DNA from: Curvularia sp. ZM96 | Taxonomy: Eukaryota; Ascomycota; Dothideomycetes; Pleosporales; Pleosporaceae | NCBI GenBank assembly: GCA_022457065.1 | Contig: JAJGBQ010000001.1 | Location: forward strand, 2,728,001-2,792,000 | DNA: 64,000 nt | Direction of reading: 5' to 3' | Shown here: in pieces, positions 56,793 to 64,000 of the stretch | Layout of the letters: the number at the start of each line of letters is the position of its first letter | Position numbering within the stretch: position 1 is the first letter of the stretch | Position numbers and translations under genes: made by a program | Notes under the pieces: model-generated | Seen by the model: the letters and a program-made list of their open reading frames with translations, nothing else | Told to the model about the DNA's origin: nothing | The model's database searches: none

Positions 56793-59224
56793 CTAGTCCG
56801 TGATCCTCCAGCTGTCGAGCCACTTGAGATGCCTCCATTGGCTGCTGGGTCCAACCATACCAAATGAAATGGCGCGGAAGAGCCAGTACAAGCCAATAAT
56901 AGCCACATACAGCACCGTATAGATGCCCCACTGCACTGACTTGGGCAACTTCCTCGTACCAAAGTCCAGGCAGAAGCCCATGACGAGAATGGCAAACCAC
57001 AGCGCTGGGTAGTAGTGGTGCACATACGTCACACGGCCCATAGCTACGAACGGCACGTAATGCAGGAACCAGCCGATAACCGGGTACATGCCGGCGTAGT
57101 GAATCTGATCAATCTCCCATTGGCTTAGGTCCTTGTAGCCCCGTTGCCAGCGTATCAGATAAAAGGCAACGATGAGTGCGAAAACACCAAGAGAAGCTGT
57201 GCTGCCCCAGTAGATGAGGGGGTTGCCCAGCAAAAAGTACTTGACGACTGTTTCCATGTCAGTGAGCGTTCCAAACAAACAAAGAATCATACGCAAACTT
57301 ACTGTCATCGTTCCAACCGCACATGCGAAGACCAACATGGAGAATGGGCCATTGCCAGAAGCTAGACGCCAGATCATCCTGCTTGTCAGGGTCAGGCACG
57401 AGCGCGTTATTAGACGTCATCATGGCAACGTTAAGATGAATAAAGTCTTGGAGGAAAGGTGACTTGTAGTCGCCAGGGTTGCCGGGTGGCAGTCTCTCGT
57501 TGACGTGAGTCTCAATGTTCCAGTGTGTGTATACATCACGGGGGTTGTTTGCCTTGACACAGGTTGTTTCAATTTGCTTGAAACCCCACTGAGGCAAGTT
57601 GACGTTGCCGGCACGGAGATAACAACCAAGATCCTTGTGTCGGAGACGGAAGGCAGTAGTGAGTGTGCGAATCCTGGAGTGATCTCTAGAAGCAGCGTCA
57701 CGGACGACCTCAATCACCCAGTGATCCTTGGTGTCTCCAACAGTCGTGTTGCCATAGCAAGAAACCTCCCAGTCAGCCTTGGTAACAGGAGCCGCGACTT
57801 GGTGAGAGTGAAGGTTGCGACCAGTCTGTGCGTGGATCAGACGAATGACGTCGCCATTTCCAGGGAATCGAAGCGGCTCATCCACCTCGTATGGGACATC
57901 GTGGCGGTTAGGGTAGAAGAACCAGTCGTTGTTGGCGTCCTTGTGGTGGTAACAAGTAACCTGTTGCTGTGTGGAGCCTTCGGGGTATGTCTGAACGTGG
58001 GAGTGCAGCAGTCCACCTCCATATCCCATGTTCTTGAGGGTCGCACGAGAGCCATACGCAACTTCCAACGGGCTGTCCTTGCCAACTGCGGTTCCCCTCA
58101 AATTCGCTTGGAAGAGAGAGCTCATCTGGGCATCACCGGGTCCGCTGTTTTCAAGGATGAGGAAATGCAGGTAGAAGGAGAACATGTAAACGGCGAGCGG
58201 AATGAGGATCAGACTGAACACTCGGAACGCAAGGTGCATGGCAAGCTCGACCTGGTCTTGTTAGCTCGACCCAAAGGCGAACATCCTATGTTACATACCT
58301 TGGGCATCTTCAAGTCGCCAAACTTGTGCCACAGGTCCTCGGCCGTGTAAAGTCCAACCAAAGCTGTGACGAAGAAACCAACCCACTTGACGCTGCATAC
58401 GCATCCGATTGAAACACCAGTCAACATCAACCACAGACCCCACTCCGGAGAAAAGGGGTCGTGTCGCTGGCGGTGGAACTTGGACCAGCAGAAGACAGTT
58501 GTGAAGGTGAAGCATAGAAGCATGGAGTCGAGAAGGATGAAGCGACTGATGGTGGTGTATGAGTTCTCGCAAAGAACGGCCAATGTGATGAACCAAACAG
58601 TGGGCCGGCGGAATTCCAACTCCTTTGCGGTAAAGTATGCCAGCGGAATACAGACGGCACCAAAAGCCGAGTTGAAGAGGCGCATGAAGGTGTAGTTCAG
58701 CTCCGGCGGGTACGTCTCGCCTGACTTGAACTCGAACGAACCATTGTATCCAGCCAGGTATCCAGACAGACCAACGAGCATTTTACCGAGGGGCGGATGG
58801 ACATCGAAATAAAACTCGCGCTTGAGGTAGTGTGAGCCGAACTTGCCAAAGCTGCTTGCAGTCAGTACCTGGTTCGCATGTGGAGCAGTGGATGTGCATA
58901 CTGAGCCTCGTCCCATGTCACAATTGGCGACAGGCCAATCTTGTACATGCGCGTGAAGAAAGCGAAGAAGGTGAAGATCAGAGGGGCCCAAATGAATTCG
59001 TACTCGTCAAGTAGCGAGAGGACACTGAAAGGCTATAGGAAGGTTAGCAATCGGATCCTGCCTGATGCTGTGTGTATGAGAATGCATACCTTCTCTTTCG
59101 ACTTTTCCTTGACGGGCACCTGTAGGCTTGGTGGAGCCTGGGCATCTTGTTGCGCCGCTACATTCCTCCTTCGTAGCTCATCGGCATGCGCATCAGCGCC
59201 CGTTGCGTGGGCGGTTGACGCCAT
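56793..59224 (-). CDS. pmt2: Dolichyl-phosphate-mannose protein O-mannosyltransferase, PMT2 type
   Basis: Five exons, complement(56793..57247, 57303..58251, 58299..58851, 58902..59032, 59090..59224), give 740 residues. The enzyme transfers mannose from dolichol-P-mannose to Ser/Thr of proteins in the ER lumen, starting fungal O-glycans. The N-terminal 45 residues are cytosolic; the first helix follows (EFIWAPLIFTFFAFFTRMY). The essential loop-1 Asp-Glu pair is in TWDEAHFGKFGSHY (about 86-87), followed by FYFDVHPPLGKML. A luminal MIR region (about 325-515) has LHSHVQTYPEGS, NLHSH and YLRAGNVNLPQWG. Then come several helices with PVIGWFLHYVPF, YVHHYYPALWFA and a charged end. Sequence style and 740 residues fit the PMT2 subfamily, which normally works as a heterodimer with a PMT1 member. 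All four introns are about 47-57 nt. Confidence 0.92.
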
Positions 59225-60209
59225 TGTAGTGAGTGACTACTCGGTATCCGGTCGAGGGTAGATATCGTCGCGGCTCAGTCTAGGAGAATGGAAAGGGATT
59301 CGTGGCTTCAAGACGAATTTGGGGGGTAAACGAATAGTTGGTACCACGGGAGCTTGCGCGACCGCTCGGTGCAGCCGTACGCACGCAGGTGGATGCGGGG
59401 AAAGACAATCAAATTAAAAGAGGCCTTTGGCCGTAGAAGAAACCCCCAGATGGTCTGGGAAGAAAGGGCATGAAAGGCTCAAAGAAGAAAAGGTCGATGG
59501 ACCAGACTCGCCGCTGCAGAATCGAGGAGGTGGGCTGTCCCGAATTAGATCTACGGGTAAGGGAGCTAGAGCCGGACGCCGCGCGCGACACCTGTTCACT
59601 CAGCCCGTCACGTGAAAGCCACCATCCGAATCCTGCCAGGCGTCCCAGAATGATAAACACCAATTGTCATTACCATGTTGCCAACGATGCTCCGTAGAGT
59701 AGATGCATGGCCAGGTTGCTACTTTTAGGGGTCGGACAGATATGGCACCTACGCACGTCGCCAAACTCAAATTCCACCCGTCAAGTAAGATCGAAGCTAG
59801 GGTGAGCCTGCAGAGAAGTCCAATTGACTGGAATATGTCCGATGTATTGCCTTGAACAACGTTTATATTCTACAGGATGCTGGCTTGATAAACTGGAAGG
59901 TAAATAAAAAAGACTACTAGCCTTCTCCAACACACCTTAACAGGTAGAAGATGATCTAGAACATGACATTGCGGAGAATCCTCTTAACGAGGTTCTAATT
60001 GACAAAATTTCTAGCCTAATTGGGCCGTAGACGAGATAAAGATGAACGCCCTGACAATGCTTTACACACTCTATCAACCCAAAACACTCAGTCGTCGAGC
60101 TGCTCGCTCGAGGTATTGTAACAATGCCGTGGTCGGCGCCCGCTGCAGCATGCAGATACATGTGTGGAAAATGCGAAATGGGGTACATTTGCACCGGTGC
60201 AGGGGCCGT
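59225..60209. other. Intergenic between PMT and sugar transporter
   Basis: The PMT promoter is at the left and the transporter 3' UTR at the right. The short ORFs here are not credible. Confidence 0.45.
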
Positions 60210-62541
60210 CTAGTCCTCGTCCTGTCCAATCTGCTTGTACTTTCCACCGCTCGAGCTGTCGCCTTCGCCGTTGCCCTTTGTCCTCTTGACCATGTTGCTG
60301 ATCCAGCCGCCGATACCGTCGCCGTTGTCCGTGTCGGCCTTGGCCATATCCTTGTTGCCGCTTTCGGTATCAGGAGGGTCGATGCTGAGTCCGGGAATGG
60401 CATCATCTGCGGCGCGGCGTCCGCCTCGGATGTCGAGCGAGGGTACAGGTGAGCCACGGCCTTCGCCGCTGAACAAGGATTCGGCCTGCGCAAGCGTCTC
60501 AGGGGTGGGCATAACGGAGGTGGCATCTCCGAACAGAGAGTTCATGTCTTCAAGACGGACGTTGGCAGTTTCGGGGTAGATGAAGTACACTACAAACCAT
60601 GTTAGCATGTGATTCTTGGCTCCATGTTCAAACGCCAAACTTACCAATGACGAAACTGACGGCGCAGAAAAAGGCGTGGATGAGGTACAGACGCCACTGA
60701 ATGTGCTCCTGGAGAATGGGTGTCATTTCTCCCACGAGCCAGTTGAAGGCCCAGTTGGTGGCGGTACTCAGACTGGCACCCTTGGCACGGATGCTCAGAG
60801 GCAGAATCTCCGGCGGGTACAGCCATGGAATCGGTCCCCATGAGTAACCAAACGCAGCGTTGTAGATCATGACGAAGATGACGACCATGTTGGGTGTCCA
60901 CGAAGCCTGTAGGAAGATGAAGTAGGAGATGGCAGAAAGAGAGACCAGCATCATGAGTGCTCCAGAAAGGAGAATCTTGCGGCGACCCAGGGAGTCGACA
61001 ATGTACCATGGTGGGATGGTAGACAGCAGGTAGGTGATGGCGTTGATACCAGTCATGAGAATAGCCTGGCGACCGTACCAACCGGCTTCCTCAAAGACGA
61101 GGGGTGCATAGTACGAAATGACGTTGATACCGTTGAGTTGCGCAAGGGCTTGGGCGGACATGGCAATAAAGACGCGTTTGGAGTATCGTTTGAACATGTC
61201 GGCATACGATCGTTCACCTTCTTGGCGCTGGAGCAGGACGTTCATCTTAATCTCTCGGTATTCATCTCGTGCTTTGGCGTTGTGAATATCGCCCTTTCCG
61301 TACAAATTGGCAATGACTACAATGCCCTCTTCATCGTGATCGTTATCCAAAAGCCACCTGCAGAGGTTAGTCGGGTCCGGAAGCTGTTATCATGGGACAA
61401 ACCTCGGGGACTCGCAAATGAGCAGGGAGCCTGCAGCCAGGAGAAGACCCATGATGCACTGCATGAACAGAGGGACTCTCCACGACCAGTCGTTCTGGAT
61501 GTAAGTGCAGAAGTAGTCGACCCATACACTGACGGCGTAGCCAGCAATGTTGCCCGTAAACTCGATGCAGCCCATCTTTCCTCGGTTATGTGGGGGCGAG
61601 ATTTCGGACTGGTATACGGGGACAATGGTAGACAGCGAACCGACGCCGAGACCAGCAATGATTCTACCCAGCAGCATCATCGGGATACCGGTTGCAAAAG
61701 TCTGGAGAGCTCCGCCAACGACGAAGATGAGGGAGCCGTAGAGAATGGTCTTGCGTCTACCGAGCACGTCACCAATGCGGCCAACGACGAGCGAGGAGAT
61801 GAAGGCGCCCACTTCGAGAATGGCCACCATTGTGCCCAGTTCGGCGGCCGTGGGCTGGTTAAAGTAGTCCTTGAAGTAGATGCCCCTGCAGAACGATCAG
61901 ATATGCTCGAGTCGCGACGGGATCAGGAGGGCGCACGTAATGATTCCGGACATGACTCCCTGGTCATAGCCAAACAGGAACACACCTAATGAGACAAAGA
62001 CACTGGTGAAGTAGCTGGTGCTGTTAGCGAGGGGATCCGGGCATGGTTTGTTGGCAAGGCGAGCTCACATTAGCTTCTTGCCGTGAAGGCCGTGGATACG
62101 GGAGGGCCCATCGTTGGGAGCCATGATGGCAGCGAGGATACGCTCCGCCTTTGAGATTGTGCGAGGGCCGGGATCGGGGATGGGGATGTCGTCCTTGCGG
62201 ATGCGGGCACCCTTTTCGTGCAAGTCGTGGGATGCAAAGCGGGTGCGCTTCTGCTGGCGACGGGAGGTGGATGAGGAATGGTTGTCGTCGATGCGCAGGC
62301 GCAGCGGGTCCTCGCGGTCGGCAAGCTGGTCGACTAGATCGCCCGTGTCGCTCCAGACGGAGAGGTCTGATTCGGACGAGGGCGTGTCCAAGGAGGAGCG
62401 GACGCTGTCCTTATCGTGGTCACCGAGCAGATAAGCCGAGTCGTGGTGTCTGGGGCGAGCCGCGGACGAGAGATTGTGGAGCGGGATGTTGGCGGGCCTC
62501 CGGGCGCTGTTCGAGTGGAGTGGAATGGTGAAGGTAGCGAG
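60210..62541 (-). CDS. MFS sugar transporter with long N-terminal extension (5' end unresolved)
   Basis: Exons complement(60210..60589, 60645..61357, 61403..61885, 61937..62014, 62069..62541 or shorter). A sugar-porter-family 12-TM protein: FLFGYDQGVMSGIIT in TM1 (across intron), LGRRKTILYG, GRIIAGLGVGSLSTIVPVYQ, CESPRWLLDN at the end of TM6, QLNGINVISYYAP in TM7, SLGRRKILLSG and FIYPETANVRLEDMN. The cytosolic tail of about 100 residues is Asp/Gly/Ser-rich. The first believed exon is open for 157 codons and encodes an acidic N-terminus (ESDLSVWSDTGDLVDQLADREDPL). Its only ATG is at 62124, just before the SRIHGLHGKK segment. The open frame reaches an acceptor-like CTAACAG at 62542, so an upstream exon with the true start is likely but was not found. 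Substrate unknown. Confidence 0.88.
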
Positions 62542-64000
62542 CTGTTAGGGAGCAGCCCGTCTCCAAAGTATGGATGGGGGGAGGAGAAGCAACGAAAAGA
62601 TAGTAGCTGCGGGCGCACGTCACAGGGTCAAGCAGCCGAGCAGTGGATGGGGTTGGGGTGGGTGCGTGTGTGCAGGGCAGGGCACGACAGGGGAGGGCTA
62701 GCGTGGAGCGGTGAGCAACGACAGCCGGTCACATCTGAACGGGTGCACACGATGGAAGCGGGTTTTGGGCACTGGATCAGAGGTTGGATGCATGCGAACA
62801 AGAAGCAGCTGGGACGCGCGTGCTTGGCACGACCCGAGTGCTTCTTCTGCTCACAGGGGGAGAGCGGCATGGCGGCAAGGGTGGTGTGGGCGGCTGAAGC
62901 TTGTGTGGTGCTGGCCATGGTTTGTTTTGCCTGCCTATCTGCCGTCTATCCTGCCAGCAACTGTATGTGAATCCAAGCAGGCTGCCGTGTGTGTAGTCAT
63001 GCAAGCTGACGCTGGTGGAGGTGGGATGTGCTAGTACTGTATGTAGACTGGAGCCCCGCGTGGAGACGCTGGCAGGCCATGCGGAAAGAAAGCCGCGGGC
63101 AGGCCATTTCTCGCGTTGCGCCGCATGCGGCTGCTGTGAGAAAGGCTATTCTATTCTTGTGGTTGTGGCATGTGACGGACGGGGCCTGTCTGGCTGGGTG
63201 AGGGTGAAGGGCACCGTAGGGCAGAACATGCATGGCATAAAGACGGCGGCAGGGAAGTAAAATGGCCGCCATGCACAGCGCCAGCGCCGGCTCGCGCGCA
63301 AAATGGCAAGGCGGTCGGGCGATCGATTCCCCACGCACCCATCCGTCCGCGTCCTGTACTTTTTTGCTCGCCCGACGTCATGTTCGCCAGTTTCACCGCC
63401 CCGGCTGCCAGTGCTCCTGACATCTGCACACTTGCAGGCTTGTTTCCTTGTGCATCAGAGCTTTGTTCTGGCACTGGCGCACGCCGTCTGGTTCGCAGAG
63501 GCCATGGCGACCTGTCTGCCCGCTCCGACTCGACCGAAACAATGGCTGGGAACGCCACGGCCGTTGTTTTTGCTCGTGGGGCCGCCAAATCAAATCATGG
63601 CGATTGTTTGTTATGCGGTGCTGCCAGGTTTTGGGCGGCGCCGCTGCCCGGGCCTTAGCGCCAGCTCGCCGCCACGCCATTGGCTGCGCCCGAGATTAAA
63701 CGTCTTCGCTCGGCATCGTGCAACTCGGCCCTGAGGCCTTCTGACGAGAGCAGCCAGGCCATTCACTCTGCATCCACGCTGTCGCACCGCAATCGACGCC
63801 GCTGCATCCTCCTGCCCACGCTGCCTCGCTCAAACGCGACACCACCGGCTCCCTGTCGCCCACGCTGCAGCTGCTGGTAGCGCCCTCGTCTCCCAGCCAA
63901 ACAATCCGCCCCGGTTCCCAAACCTCACAGGCTTGGCTTCGTGCATTGTTTCAACCAAGCTCCCCAGCCACGCCCGCAGACGTTGCTGAGAACCATTCCT
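62542..64000. other. GC-rich region, no gene supported
   Basis: Probably contains the missing first exon and promoter of the sugar transporter on the minus strand. From about 63350 to the end the plus strand is C-rich and pyrimidine-rich, like a promoter and leader of a gene lying beyond the window. The open frames are overlapping and composition-driven. Confidence 0.4.

Noticed and set aside
62628..62918. Candidate first exon MASTTQASAAHTT of the sugar transporter
   Set aside because: Its only good donor (CCCCCT/GTGAGC) leaves one base, which does not match the phase 0 needed at the acceptor 62542/62541.
1..64000. A secondary-metabolite or other functional gene cluster
   Set aside because: No PKS, NRPS, terpene synthase, P450 group or pathway-specific regulator. 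Genes belong to unrelated processes.
1..64000. CRISPR arrays, bacterial operons or ribosome-binding sites
   Set aside because: The window is eukaryotic: spliceosomal introns, intron-containing tRNA genes and fungal protein families throughout. No spaced repeat array was seen.

Overview
This is a filamentous ascomycete (Pezizomycotina) chromosome segment, most likely from a Dothideomycete of the Pleosporales type. The evidence is the gene content, the many short GT-AG introns (about 48-70 nt) with CTAAC/CTGAC branch sites, CT-rich 5' leaders, a PTH11/SatA-like rhodopsin-domain protein, a HET-domain gene, small secreted cysteine proteins, and a DNA transposon destroyed by RIP-type C-to-T mutation. 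The order-level placement is inference.

Layout. 0-2.5 kb: the 3' part of an Old Yellow Enzyme gene and a small secreted cysteine protein. 2.5-7.6 kb: gene-poor, with a TATA box, a CT-rich leader and a 19-codon ORF of doubtful status. 7.6-12.1 kb: mitochondrial tRNA-modification GTPase MSS1 (MnmE), divergent from ribosome-biogenesis factor MAK16, then a hypothetical gene. 13.3-20.6 kb: sugar transporter, small membrane protein, checkpoint clamp subunit Hus1, rhodopsin-domain membrane protein. 20.6-29.2 kb: a long gene-poor stretch, two intron-containing tRNA genes (Arg-ACG, Gly-GCC), a HET-domain gene, a Ser/Pro/Arg-rich hypothetical, and RNase H2 subunit A. 30.2-32.1 kb: a 1.85-kb pogo/Fot1-type transposon with about 65-bp inverted repeats, TA target duplication and a RIP-killed transposase. 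32.5-42 kb: a doubtful secreted protein, a membrane-anchored SDR, a Pumilio RNA-binding protein, a small I9 protease inhibitor. 42.4-64 kb: Hook dynein adaptor, secreted M28 aminopeptidase, YAT2/FacC-like carnitine acetyltransferase, Rad57, a secreted cysteine-rich protein, PMT2-type O-mannosyltransferase and a second sugar transporter.

The genes do not form one pathway or biosynthetic cluster. They are mainly housekeeping genes (translation, genome stability, trafficking, glycosylation, acetyl-unit transport) mixed with environment-facing ones. No new multi-gene system is evident. The most informative observations are gene-structure ones. A 19-nt last exon carries the catalytic FCVGK tail of MSS1. 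Hus1 has a 13-nt microexon and a 48-nt frame-preserving intron. The Hook gene has a 413-nt phase-0 intron that is almost fully open. The transposase has all three catalytic Asp codons changed to Asn.

Exon coordinates were worked out by eye from splice signals, reading phase and family resemblance. Every multi-exon model keeps an open frame.
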